Part shown: positions 45,901 through 57,465 of the stretch, piece after piece
Layout: every line of letters starts with the position of its first letter
Numbering within the stretch: position 1 is the stretch's first letter
Source: Aristolochia californica
Lineage: Eukaryota > Streptophyta > Magnoliopsida > Piperales > Aristolochiaceae
DNA: 64,000 bases
Direction: 5' to 3'
Assembly: GCA_029961685.1 (NCBI GenBank)
Contig: JARWKL010000006.1
Span: 1 to 64,000 of the forward strand
The notes under the pieces: generated by a model
Databases searched by the model: none
What the model saw: only the letters and a program-made list of their open reading frames with translations
Told to the model about the DNA's origin: nothing
Made by a program: the position numbers and the translations under genes

Positions 45901-47069
45901 CAGAAAGGGAGAAAAGAACGGTCAAGGAACTTCTCGTCTCTGCCTATGATAAAAACATTGCTACAAGATTGAAGGCCGAGCTCTGTGGTACGGAAGCTAA
46001 CAGCTACAATTACGCAAGAGAAAGTCTTTCGAGTAAGTAATGACATCCTTACCGTTTACCATATGACGAGACGATATATATGCTGCGAACGACAGTGCTG
46101 ATGAATAATCCATTGGGATCAAGCAGGGGACCCAAAGGCAAGAATGGAGCAATGGAGCACAAGCTGGTGGCAGCAGTTTACGGTTCTGCTCAGGAGAGGG
46201 CTGAAAGAGCGAAGGTACGAAGCCTTCAACAGGCTCAGGATCTTCCAAGTCATCAGCGTTGCTTTTCTGGGGGGTCTCTTATGGTGGCACACGCCACCCT
46301 CTCATATCCAAGATCGAGTAAGGAAGCTACTCTAGCACCGATTTTACTGTTTTCAAGCAACACCATTCATTCACGGATTCTTATTATTATTTGCTGTTCA
46401 TTTGTTACCCAGATAGCCCTTCTGTTCTTCTTCTCCGTCTTCTGGGGATTCTTCCCACTTTACAATGCCGTCTTTACGTTCCCCCAAGAACGATCCATGC
46501 TCATCAAGGAACGGTCCTCTGGCATGTACCGCCTCTCATCCTACTTCTTGGCCCGGACTGTGGGAGATCTTCCAGTGGAGCTGGCACTCCCTACGGCATT
46601 TGTCTTCATTATCTACTGGATGGGAGGACTCAAGCCCGACCCTATCACCTTCATCCTTTCCCTCCTTGTCGTTCTCTACAATGTCCTCGTCTCTCAGAGC
46701 CTGGGTCTTGCCATTGGAGCCATTCTCATGGATGTCAAGCAGTCAACCACCTTGGCTTCTGTCACCACTCTAGTCTTCCTCATTGCAGGGGGATACTACG
46801 TACAGGAAATCCCTCCTTTCATCGTCTGGTTGAAGTACTTGAGCTACAGTTTTTACTGCTTCAAGCTGCTTCTCGGAGTTCAATTTACGGAGCACGACTA
46901 CTATGACTGTTCAAAGGGAGGAGGAATCAAGTGTAGAGTGGTGGATTTTCCGGCAGTCAGAACCGTGGGGCTCTCGCACCTCTGGATAGATGTTGGCATC
47001 ATGGCCCTGATGTTGGTCGGGTATCGGCTTGTTGCCTACTTGGCGTTGCACAGGGTGAAGCCTAGGTAG
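42965..47069 (+). CDS. ABCG14: ABCG14-like half-size ABC transporter (complete, 5 exons)
   Basis: Plasma-membrane half-transporter; Arabidopsis ABCG14 loads cytokinins into xylem for root-to-shoot transport. Coding exons: 42965-43090, 43265-44066, 45841-46032, 46127-46317 and 46413-47069, all with GT-AG introns and consistent phases, giving 655 residues (Arabidopsis 648). The start is the first ATG after an in-frame TAA at 42920. The order is N-terminal tail, '[14 protein letters not shown]', Walker A 'GPSGSGKTT' (residue 91), signature 'ISGGEKKR' (196), Walker B 'LLLLDEP' (216-222) and 'TIHQPSS'. The ABC2 membrane domain begins with '[20 protein letters not shown]' and includes '[13 protein letters not shown]' and '[14 protein letters not shown]', ending in 'ALHRVKPR'. 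ABCG21 and ABCG25 are the nearest alternatives; the N-terminus and C-terminus favour ABCG14. All catalytic motifs are intact. Confidence 0.93.
44067..45840 (+). other. Large intron of the ABCG14-like gene
   Basis: This 1,774-bp intron starts GTACGT and ends AAATGCAG. It contains a 24-base G-run (44567-44590), a CT-rich block (44600-45160) with AATTTCTCTC repeats, and then a very AT-rich tail. The other introns of the gene are 94-174 bp, so this one has probably been enlarged by insertion. The Leu/Ser/Pro-rich frames at 44607-45014 are CT-tract artefacts. Confidence 0.8.
44567..44590. repeat. 24-base poly-G run in an intron
   Basis: An uninterrupted G tract. It marks the start of the CT-rich block in the large ABCG14 intron. 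Its exact length is uncertain because such runs are prone to sequencing error. On the coding strand it could form G-quadruplex in DNA or pre-mRNA. Confidence 0.9.
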
Positions 47070-47520
47070 ATGAGTGAGATACCACACAAGCCGTCTCGCC
47101 AGGGCCCAGAAAAAACGATCATTTCTACTGAGAATCTACAATTAAGAATGACCAATAATATTAATAATAACATCTCAAAACAATAAAAGAACAAACGCAG
47201 CCACCCAAAGAGTTTTCCTTCATCTGGGTCAATCCTACCAAAGAAAGCAAAAGAGACAGGGTTACAGGAATGAAAGCTTAGGCAGCAATTTTTGTGCTCC
47301 CTTAACTCCTTGTATGTGCACCTTATCTTTAAGCTGTGTATGTATCTCAATCACCATCCTGCACGTAAGTGTGCATTTTCATGAAGGTGGTGACCGAGGC
47401 ATGAAGAGTTCTCAAAGCATTTAATATAACAGAATCTATCCCTTGTTACATTTACATGCTGAAGACAGTTTACCTTCTCCTACTTGTAAGAACACACCAA
47501 GCTCTAATTTAATCTTAAAA

Positions 47521-47915
47521 AAAGATCACTCGGTATTGCATCCCATTGAAGTGACTATTGACCAGAAACAATACACTGCAGTAAATATTTCATTACAAAA
47601 CCTTTATCGTGATTTTCAATCCACGCTACAGAGTTAATGCTTCAAAACCCGGTGTCTCAGGTTGATATTGTAACGCAAACTGGCGGCAAAGAAACTTGTG
47701 CTATGATTAATGCACAAGAAAAGATCAATCGGCACTGCATCTCACTGAAGTGCCAATTGAACAGAAACAATATACTGCAGTATATATTTCATGCACAACC
47801 TTTATCGTGATTCTCATTTCAGGATACAGAATTAATGCTTTAAAACTCGTGTCTCAGATTGATAAGCAAACTGGTAGCAAAGAAACTCGTCCTATGATTA
47901 ACTATGCACAAGTAA
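47521..47915. repeat. Tandem duplication of about 199 bp
   Basis: 47521-47719 and 47720-47915 align end to end: both hold AAGATCA-TCGG, GAAACAATA-ACTGCAGTA, CAACCTTTATCGTGATT-like, TTAATGCTT-AAAAC and GCAAAGAAACT-GT. Several substitutions separate them. The duplication sits in the short interval between the convergent 3' ends of the ABCG14-like and sigma-factor genes. Confidence 0.85.
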
Positions 47916-48127
47916 TTGAAGGTAAGAACAACCAAATCACAGTTGAAGGATCTTAGAGTCCCTTAGCCAGCTGCTTTCATTGAATGAAATGCAATGCACC
48001 TCTAGCGGATTTGGAACACGATAAATATGCTTTACAAGACAAAAACAGAAGAAATAAATAGATTACGAAACAAGCATGCGGAGTAGACAGGAAAAGACAA
48101 GGCAACCATGTTATCACTAGGTGCCTC

Positions 48128-51100
48128 TCATGAAAGGACATACTGTCTAAGATTTTTGGTTCTCTTCTTATTCTTGAGTTTTCGAAAGGCACAAGATTCA
48201 ATCTGCCGGATTCTTTCTCTACTGACACTCATCAACTCTCCAATCTCTTGTAGTGTTTTCATACGTCCATCCTCCAGTCCAAATCTCCACCTAATCACCT
48301 GTTTCTCTCTTGGATTTAAACTGTCTAGAACCTTATCCAGATCTTGCTTCATGAACTGCTTCATCAACAAATCTTCTGCTGTTTCAGCATCTGGGTCCGC
48401 AATGACTTCCTGAAAGAAACAGTTAAACAAATGACAAAATAAAAATAACAAGAAAACAACATATGAAGAAAATTGTTAAGAAAGGAGTGCCTACTGATGG
48501 TTTTAAATTCAGGTTGATCCCAACTTTTTGATCTAGTGACCTTGGAGCTTTGGGAGTCAGAAGCACAGCAGTCAGCCTTTTCATTGTTAAACCTGTTGCC
48601 TCCACAATTTCTTCATTGTCAGGATGTCTTCCATTCTCACTATACAATTGCTTCCTGGCCTCCTTTACCCGATACGTTGCTTCTACCATGTGGTACTGTT
48701 GAATGTAAGAAATTATTTAGTTGGGGAAGGAAAGAATAAGAAACAAAAGAGCCTCCTGAAGACCAAAACTTATTTATCAAAAGTATCTATTTGATGAAAC
48801 AAACCTCTGATGAGCCTAACCACATGATCCATATAATTTGTTGGATGTTAAAAAAATTGTTTTCTCCCTTCACTTGTATCTCTCATTCATCACCAATTAA
48901 ATTTGCCTCATTCAAAAAACTATAAACTCATTTTAAATATATATATTTTTATATTATCAGCACCTTTTTAAAATGCAAAAATAGTAGTCAGGATCACAAT
49001 AAAAGCTGTAACTTCAATTAAAAAGAGCTCTTAATGATGGAAGAGGTGAATTTATCAAGCCTGCTAGCTCTATTAGAGAACTCATTTCTTGAAAACTAAA
49101 GGGAGGATAGGCCTATATGGATCCCAGCATATTCAGGTAATTCCCCTTGCATGAGTTGCAGCAGGCCAAGCCTTCAATCTGTAGCATCAATAGACATCTC
49201 AAGTATGGAAGCTTCTTGGCCTTTTGAAAGCACTGCAAACTGCAGCAAGTGAAAACAGGTAATAAACAGCTCAGGCAAATTTTGAAGGAAAGTTAAGGAA
49301 ACTATAAAGCTTATACTTGGTCTTTGTCCTTTCAATTTCTCAGTTTGTGATTAGCCTATGTTTTCATGACACGTCCTCTAGCCTCGTTGGATCACACGTG
49401 ACCACTACCTAAAATGGCACGGCACGAAGTCTGGGGTATGCAAGTGAGACAATCCAGAATACTACCCGCTTCTGAGCAAGCTTTCTCCAAAAGACACCCC
49501 TCTACCCCACCTCACTCATCTAGAGCCGCTGGAAAACCATTATTATCATGTCCGGAACTAATCATCTTTTTCATCTGCAAGTGCCTGGAAAACACAGGTA
49601 GTAGGATAAAAAGTTACAAAATAGTTTAAAGATTTAATAATGTGACTCACAGACAAGAGATTAACAAGAAACTTAGGAACAAATAGAACTGAGTCTACTG
49701 ATATCTGTGGGGTCGTGTGAACATTACCCTCTCTCTGAAAGGGAAAGGTGGACCCATCAGCCAAAATAACTCTACGATATGAAGAAGACGGATTAATGAA
49801 CTGAAATACGGAAGACATACCTGACATGTGGGTAGAGGCTCTTGAATCAATTATTTAGGAGGGAGAATGGGACACATTCAATGCAGTCATACCTATACTT
49901 GCCATTGTGGCACTTGCTGAGGATGAAGTATGAGTCACTACAGATGATGCAGATGATGCAGATGATGCAGTCAATTGGCGCAGTCGCTATACTAACAGCT
50001 GAATTTCTTCATAAGAGCCATTGGGAAAAGAGTCGTCTTGTTCTTTGACTATAGATTTAACCCATGCATGTTTACCAAATTTCTCCCAACATTTTTCAAA
50101 AATATGGTTTGACCTACCACAGTGAACACATTTTTTATCCCCCCTATCATTCCGACCACGACCACGGGTAGAGAAGAAGCGACCTCTAGCTCTATTATTA
50201 CCGCAATGAAATTGACCATCAAATCTGCCAGTAGAGGGTTAGAGGTTAAGAGCAATTGCATCTAAGAAACTTCCACCTAAGTCATTTTTACTCACTACTC
50301 CACCTTCAGCCCAAAAAACACTATTAAATGCATGCTCTAGGGTGGTCACATCCTCATTGGCCAACAACTGAGCTCGAATGGCATCATAATCAGAGTCCAA
50401 ACCATCTAGAAACCAAGTCACTTGAATCTGATTTTCGTTCTTACGATGTCTCCAACAATCGTAGCAAATGGATGGAACGTGTTGATTTCCTGTAGTCCTC
50501 CTCTCATGTTAGTAAAGTAATTTGTCACCGATCTACTGCCACGCTTCATGTTAAAGTATCTTACATACAACTCATAGATTCTTGATAAGTTACTTTCCCG
50601 AGACAAAATAGATGTTAAGATAGTCCACATTGCCTTAGCAGTACTACAACTCAAAATCTAGTCACTAAATCGTGACTCCATATTGTTGACCAACCAAGTC
50701 ATCACTAAATTGTCTTAAGCCAGCCAATCCTGAGTAATAGGTATAGTAGGGTCATCTGTTATGTATTTGGTCATCCTTCTGGTCCTCAAATACATCAAAA
50801 CTGATTATGACCAATTGACATAATTCGATCCATTCAATCAGATCATAGTTATCTGAATAGGCTGAGAGAATTTCACATCAAAGCCCTCATTGGTCCTCTG
50901 GACAGTAACTTGCGTGTTGAATTCAGCAATTAAACACAACAAACTACCATAATTCAGTGCAACAATGCGTCAACCAATCAAATGGGAACCATTTCCCAAA
51001 ATTTTATGTTTGCATAGTCAAGTGGGCCCCACAATTGAACCAATTAGGGCAATTCAGCAGTAATCCCAATAAATTTCCAATTCAAAATAATCAATCTCAG

Positions 51101-53423
51101 CAATTAAGACCAGGAATTGAAATTGCATGAAATTTAGGTCACGCATACAAAATTGATGATGACACAAACAAAGTAGAAGGAGACACAGGCAGTATTGAAG
51201 AAATTTCTCAAATTGGTTTCATTAAATGACTCAAAACCCCAATAATCTTTCAATTAAGAGTAGTAGCTATGAGCCAAGAGGCTATGGCAGGCAGAAAAAG
51301 AGTAAAAATGAAGTTTTTACCCTACCAGTCCAGAAATCTGGAAAGATCCTTCAAAAGGGTTGTGAAATTTGACAGAAGAACCACAAAAATGAGAGAAATC
51401 TGCCATAGAAGTGTTTAACCTTGCTTTGATACCATGAAAAATTTGATATTTGGGTGAAAAAGAAGAGAAATAAGAGAAGAAGAGCTTGGAGAGAAGCAGC
51501 AGCTGCTACCTTGGAGTGTGTGCCTCAAGCCCCCTTTTCTTTTAATCAGGGTTTTAAGTATTTTTACATAAAAGACAAAAGTACCCCTCAAAACATAAAC
51601 TTACATATGTCCTAAAATACACCTTTAAAATGAATGAAATTGAACCATAGACATATGAAGACATTGCCTACCTAACAGACATTATTTCAAATAAAAACAT
51701 AAAATATGAAATAACCAAAATCCCCCTGAGTTTATATTTTAACATTTCTTTCTTTTTTTTGTCGTTTTATTACAGTAGATTTGTTGAGTGGGAATAGTCC
51801 TACAAATTAAGAAGTGTTATTGCATTATAATATTGACCAATACGCCTCCGTATTCCCTAGTCATTTTAGGATAGAAACATGCTCAATCCAATAGTGGTAG
51901 TTTGTGCTCCATTTTGAGTTTATGCCTACATCAGGCTCATTGAATGTAAGCCTAAACGCGAGGGAAAGTGTTGAGTGGAAATAATCCCACGAGTTAAGAA
52001 GTGTTGTTGGGTTATAGTATTTGAGAAATAAGCCTCCTATGTGGCCTGTAATTCTGGTATAGAACTGGGCCCGATCCAACAAGGCTTATACTTGGTCCAC
52101 TCGGGTCTAATGATGCCCAAACCCAAGACATTCGTATAATAGGACCACTGAGCCACAACCCAAGTCTCTTTCTTTGTTGTTGTTGTTACCTATGTACAAA
52201 GCTTGAAGCGGCAGTTAGGTCACATCAGCAAGTGAATCTTTATCACTCTTTGGTCACTTAAAAATTAGGCTATCAATAAAAAACGGCAGAATGTCAGCTT
52301 GAATATTAATCTTTTTCTTTGAAAACATTGAGAAAGATTTTATATTAAGAAGAGGAAGATAGAAAGGACACGTTGAATCTAATCTAGCCATTACCTTTTC
52401 TATGTTTTTCTTTTTTTTTAAAGCAAACACCTTTGTCTATCTGCATCACCACTCTCATCATGTCCTCTTTTTCCTGTCTTACTCCTTATTTGAGTTTGGT
52501 GATCCCAACATAGTGAAAACAAGGATTTTTGACAATGATGACAACAATGATGAGGAACCACTCATTGTAAATGTAACTAATATCAATACCAAATCTTTAA
52601 AGAACACATTTCCTCTTTTTCAGAACACTGTCACCTATACGAAGAAAGGAATCACAAATCTTTGGAACTTCATCAGAAGCTTTCATTTAATGCACTTTTA
52701 TGTACAAGTAGCATGAAATCACAAATCTTTGACTAGTATGGCAGTTCTAATTCAACTGAGTCACTAAGAGTCAAACTGAAAGAAACAAATAAAAACATTG
52801 ATCAGATGACAGAAACTTACTGGTAATCGAATTGTCCTAGACTGATCAGAGAGGGACTTTCGAACCGCCTGCTTAATCCACCAGTGTGCATAGGTTGAGA
52901 ACTTGAACCCTTTAGAAGCATCAAACTTTTCAGCACCCCTTACCAGCCCCCTGCACCCTTCCTGAAAAAGGAATAATACAGTTAAAGGAAAGGAAGAAGT
53001 AAGAAAGAAAACCAAACTGGATAGATAAAGTATAGATCTTTAATTTTTAGAGTTAAATAATATAACATTGAAAACCAGCTGAATTAGCCAAAAGAATGCA
53101 AAAATGCATTTCATTCGACACTTCTGGAAATTCTACAGCAATATAATTGAAAGGCAGATGCATTTCAAACAGTTGCAGGATGAAGGAGAAACCTGAACAA
53201 GATCCTGGAGGTTCATGCCTGCACCCTGATAATTTTTGGCAATTGATATAACAAGCCGTATGTTGCTTTTGATCATTTTGTCCTTGCAAAGAATGCCATA
53301 GTTTAAGCGCTTTCTTACGGTCTTCTGATCAAGTCCAGCAGCTGCAGCCCATTGAGCAAAAGTAGGTTGACCTCCATAACGCACAACTAATTCTTCATGT
53401 AGTTTCTCCAATTTCAGTAGGTC
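48128..53423 (-). CDS. SIG2: Plastid sigma factor, SIG2-like (C-terminal four exons; 5' exons not found)
   Basis: A nuclear gene for a sigma-70 factor of the plastid-encoded RNA polymerase. Minus-strand exons: 53423-53193 (77 codons: region 1.2 '[19 protein letters not shown]' and start of region 2 '[20 protein letters not shown]'), 52961-52821 (47 codons: region 2.3/2.4 '[20 protein letters not shown]'), 48695-48495 (67 codons: region 3 '[20 protein letters not shown]') and 48409-48128 (93 codons plus stop: region 4 '[15 protein letters not shown]' with the helix-turn-helix '[20 protein letters not shown]'). All borders are GT-AG and all exons open in phase 0. The N-terminal transit peptide and upstream exons were not recognised; they may lie beyond the retrotransposons to the right. 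SIG2 is the best paralogue guess from memory of the conserved strings. Confidence 0.88.
49558..51744 (-). mobile_element. Ty1-copia 5' half (LTR, primer site, gag, protease region)
   Basis: On the minus strand: LTR 51744-51435 (starts TGTTAAAATATAAAC, ends AATTTTTCA), primer site TGGTATCAAAGC at 51434-51423, a leader, then gag. Gag pieces are '[20 protein letters not shown]' and '[18 protein letters not shown]' near 50600, and '[20 protein letters not shown]' near 50400. A knuckle-like zone near 50100 is followed by '[15 protein letters not shown]' and '[18 protein letters not shown]' of the protease region near 49700. Everything from integrase on is missing, as is the 3' LTR. Related gag strings occur in the element at 61391. 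Confidence 0.88.
51435..51744 (-). repeat. 5' LTR of the intronic copia
   Basis: 310 bp with TG...CA termini on the minus strand, defined on the inside by the primer site TGGTATCAAAGC. No partner LTR in the window. Confidence 0.75.
51782..52081 (+). mobile_element. TRIM-like element, about 300 bp
   Basis: Two related direct repeats, 51782-51893 and 51969-52081, start TGTTGAGTGG and share TTAAGAAGTGTT and ATCCAA near their ends. The second ends CCAACA. Between them lie about 75 bp beginning GTGGTAG and ending in the purine-rich GCGAGGGAAAG. The layout is that of a TRIM (LTR, primer site, short core, PPT, LTR). The primer site is degenerate and no target duplication was seen. Orientation is opposite to the host sigma gene. 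Confidence 0.7.
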
Positions 53424-55206
53424 CTGATCAAATTTTTAGAGGAACAGTAAAACCACCATAAATCAGAGAAAACACATAATGTACACTTTAAATGAATTAT
53501 TTCAACAAAATGCTAATGTAGCAGAACTTGAAAGAAAACCCATAAGCACAGATACATTTAGCTTCAGCATTCAGTATTTTCTTCAGAATTAGCAACAAAC
53601 ATTATTGAAGCAAAAAGGGAAAAGGGAGCACCTAAAAACCTGAATTGAGGATTGTCTATCCCTTGAGACATTTTAATCCATGACATAAGCAATTATAATT
53701 CTATTAAGTAAAATAAGCTATCAGATAAGAAACTACTAGTGCTCAAGCTAGAAATGTATAAAAGTTGATTACAATTGAATATTGGGAATGAAATAAGGAG
53801 AAGAGAGGAAAAAGAGAACTTCTGTCAAAGAAAAAGAACAGTCAGGGGTCAAATTCAAAAAGGAAAGCAAGCAAGACAAATCTGGCGAAATCAGAACAAC
53901 AATAACAACTCATGTCAGCTTACAGTAGGATGAGCATCACCCTCAACAAGACATTGCAGCAAGACATCCTAATGGCCCAATAAGTAGGCCACCCCATTAG
54001 TGCTTCTGACAAATATGAGACTACCAATGCTCACAAATTTTCAAGACTTCATCATCAATCAACCAAAATCACCATAGACAGAACATGACCGTATGAAAAC
54101 CAGCCAATAACAACTAAAGAACCCCCTTCTTCTACAAGAGAGGGAATATTATGCAGCTGAAAAATCCTCAGTCCACAGTAGAATCACAAGACCCAAAGAG
54201 GGCCAAGCACACCTGAAGAGTTATGGACAACGTCCTCCTGTAGGTCATGGATTTCATTCAAAACTACCATCAAAATTCATATTCAACCACCCTGCAAAAG
54301 AAGCTTGCAAAGGCTGAATTTCAGGGAGGACAATGGGTTAGCTCAAGGTTGAGGTTCAGGAAACCCGACCTTGCCCCACCACCCCATCCCCAAACCCTGT
54401 CTAAGGGGGTCGGATTTCTAACTCAATCCCATCCCTGCCACCCTGTTGAATATTGTATAACCCAAGGGGCAGTTTGGTCATTGTATTTGTGGGTAGTTAA
54501 GTTAATTACTTTCCCTCTTAGGTTCATTAGAGGAGTGTTGAAGTGCTTATATTATGTTATTCTTATCTGGAGTCATAAAGAATATGTTAGTCGTGAGAGG
54601 GGTATTTCTGGTATTTTTATAATCGTTACTTAAGTGAAAAATAAAACAGGGTTAGGTGTTGATTTTTTACCCTTAAAGAGATTGCTTTTCTCTGCAGCAG
54701 AACCACAATTCTCTCACCTCTCTTCTACTCTTGTTCCCTCTCAAATCTCTTTGTTCCCTCTTTCTTCTACTCATTTTAAACATTCCATCCCCAAAACCTG
54801 TCCCCACCCCATCCATAACTCAGCCTGCAAAGCTTGCCTCGTCCTCCAAAAGTTCCATTTATGCCCTCAAAAGAGTATAAGATTTCACTTCTTTTTTTGT
54901 TTCTTATTGTAATTTGTTCAATAATTAAGGGATAAACATAATTTGCTAACTAAGGGTCAAATTTCTCTTTCCCCTAAGCTACCCTCACTGACTCTTTACA
55001 TTTGGTTTTTATTTTTAAAGCGATAACATCACAAAAATGTAGGGGAATATATATGTAATCTAAACCTTAAGGGTCCTTACCCCAAACCCTGCAATTTTTG
55101 CGTTCACCTCATCTTCATCCCACAAGGGAAAAAGCGTCCTTGTACAAAGCAAGTAAGGTCAAGACAAGCACCCCGTGAGTAGCTTTGGTTTGGAAATGTC
55201 TTAATA
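53424..55206. other. No gene recognised
   Basis: Lies upstream of the first recognised sigma-factor exon, so part is probably intron. The expected N-terminal sigma exons were looked for on the minus strand and not seen. Open frames 54247-54633 and 54634-54912 (plus) match nothing known. Confidence 0.4.
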
Positions 55207-55596
55207 TGTTGGAAGATGGGCTCAAGCCACAAACTCAAGGCTAGAAGCCCACACGTCAAAGGAGTGGCAAAGTGGTAATTTATGATAAGTTCCATAAGGA
55301 TGGCATAAAGATGTACATACGTTGTCTGAGTATGTCTTTTAATCTATTGAATTGTAGCCCTAAGGGCATTGTGACACTATAAATAAGAATTTTGGCTAAG
55401 AGGTAAGGTATTCAAGCCTTCTCCTCTCTTCCAGAAATCGTCCAGCCACCCTCTCTTCTCCTTTGATGCATTCTCTCCTTCCCTTAATCCAAACTCTCCT
55501 CTTTCACGTCCTTCTCCTTCCTTTATCCTCTCTCTCTTCTCTCCTTCTTCTTCCACGCTAACCTAAAATCCTTCTCATGGGATCCTAACTTCTACA
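55207..55596 (+). repeat. 5' LTR
   Basis: 390 bp, TGTTGGAAGATGGGCTC to ACTTCTACA. Contains ACTATAAATAAGA near 55375, a TATA box. The start is similar to the LTR at 28571, so the two elements belong to related families. Confidence 0.92.
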
Positions 55597-56468
55597 TGGT
55601 ATCAGAGCTTGGAGTTTAGGATCCCTATTCAAGTAGTTATGCCATCCATTCAAGAAGTTGTTTATAGGAGGAGTTTTGCCATGAAGAGATAGATAAAGTT
55701 TGTTTATTTTTTTTCATATTCCTTCTTTACGTTTCTATTTTTTTCTATTCTTGAATTCTTGAGTCACATCAAGTCAGGATAATTTTCATAAACATTGTGA
55801 AGATCTATCTTTTATGACTAAAAGGATGTTATAGTATTGATCATCTTGTAGCAAAATTACATGATTGATCAAAAGTTGTTTTTTTCTGTTGTTTATTATT
55901 TGGATTCAGTTACTTTTATGTAACTTGGATCAAACATCTTTGATCAGGGATTCCAGCATATGTTGTTGTCAATTCTATAATCTAACATTACTCATGGGAT
56001 TGGGTTATGTTGTTGGATGACCGTCATTTAGTTAGAATTCCAGCATTTATTTATTCTTATTGTTTATTTCTACTTTTGAACTTCAGCAATTGAATTTTTT
56101 TGTTGAAGTATTCCCATGAGTTGGAAATTATTTTGCCAAGAAATTGCTCTCAGTTTGCCAAGAAAGGCCTTGTCTAAATTTGCTCTCGGTTTTGTGATTG
56201 AGTTTGGATTAAGGATGAGAGTTGCATCTATTCTCTTCTCTCTATTTGTTAGATAAATATAAGAGAAGTTGAGTAGTGACTGGTTCTTATTATCACTTGA
56301 CAAAAGCACAAATTTTTTCCATGATTTGGTGTTTATTCTCGTGAAAATATTCTCTACTTATTTTTCGTTGGTAGCTAATTTGGTCTACGGGTGCTTCAAA
56401 TCACGTTGTATAATTGTTATTTGAAAAAGCCCTTTGAAAATTGACCTCAACAGTTGATTTGCGTCAAC

Positions 56469-57465
56469 ATGGAGAGTGGACATATGAGTAATAAGAGTGA
56501 CATACTCCAAATTCCTACAATTCCACTAAGAGGTCTTTCCAATTACCTCAGTTGGTCACAACGGTATGGAGGGTTCTCGTTACTCATGACCTTCTCAGTC
56601 ATGTTATCAAAATCCCTCATCCGATTGATGAAGAAGATGAAGCCTACCACAAGTGGGTTAAAAACAATAACATGGTTATCAGTTAGCTTATTAACAGCAT
56701 GGAAGAGCATGTAGCTAACAATGTGGTCCACTTGGAAACATTCAAGGATATTTGGGACACATGTGCTAAGCTCTATTCAAGTACTGCCTCCTTGCAAAGA
56801 GTATATGATGTTTTCCAAAGTATGCTGACAACCAAACAAGGAGATAATATTCATGAGTTGTTGGACCGGTTTCGTGGCCTTCTCCAAGAATGAAAAATTA
56901 CTCAACCATACTCTACCGACATTGTTGTTCAAGAAAAACAACGAGAGGCCCTAGCAGCAGCTATTTGCCTTTACCAATATTAAGCCTTATCTAGAGGTGG
57001 CTAAGACTCAACTTCTTAGTTCCTCTGCTCCTCCCACATTTGATGACATCAGTGCTACATTGTTACGGATTCCTGATCCATCTTCTCCTTCTCCGATTGA
57101 TGCTCTTTCAGCTATGTTCTTTGGTAATCGGGGTACATCATCCCAATCCCGAGGACGCAGCAGAAATACAAGAGGAGGCCGCAATAGGGGTGGTCGAACG
57201 GGTCCGACTCATTCCCGCACTAAGCCTCGATTGTGCACTTACTGTAATGGTCAGAAACACTTGTGGATTCATGCTGGAAACTCCATGGCAAACCTGATTG
57301 GACCACAACAAATCCAGCCTCAGTTAATGTTGAGAAAAAGGAGGAAAGGGTTGATTCTCCTTCCGGGAATATGACTATTACTGCGGAAGACTATGCTACA
57401 ATTCAAAAGTTGAAATCCTTATTGAAGTCCTCTATTCCACCAGGACCTACTGCTGCCACTACCAT
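56469..57465 (+). pseudogene. Copia gag with zinc knuckle, frameshifted
   Basis: Begins 'MESGHMSNKSDILQI' and 'GLSNYLSWSQR', then continues in other frames through 'EHVANNVVHLETFKDIWDTC' and 'LQRVYDVFQSMLTTKQGDNI' (UBN2-type gag) to 'AMFFGNRG' and an Arg/Gly-rich stretch 'RGRSRNTRGGRNRGGR'. The CCHC knuckle starts CTYCNGQKH near 57236, but a one-base shift falls before its last Cys; that Cys is found in the next frame as 'DSCWKLHGKPDW'. At least three shifts and one stop were counted. Confidence 0.85.

Larger units (their letters stand above)
48696..52820 (-). other. 4.1-kb retrotransposon-loaded intron of the sigma-factor gene
   Basis: It starts GTAAGT at 52820 and ends CAACAG before 48695. 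It contains the 5' half of a copia (49558-51744) in the same orientation as the gene and a TRIM (51782-52081). The other two introns are 85 and 231 bp. The flanking exons are fully conserved, so the intron is presumably still spliced. 48700-49550 shows no recognisable feature. Confidence 0.8.
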
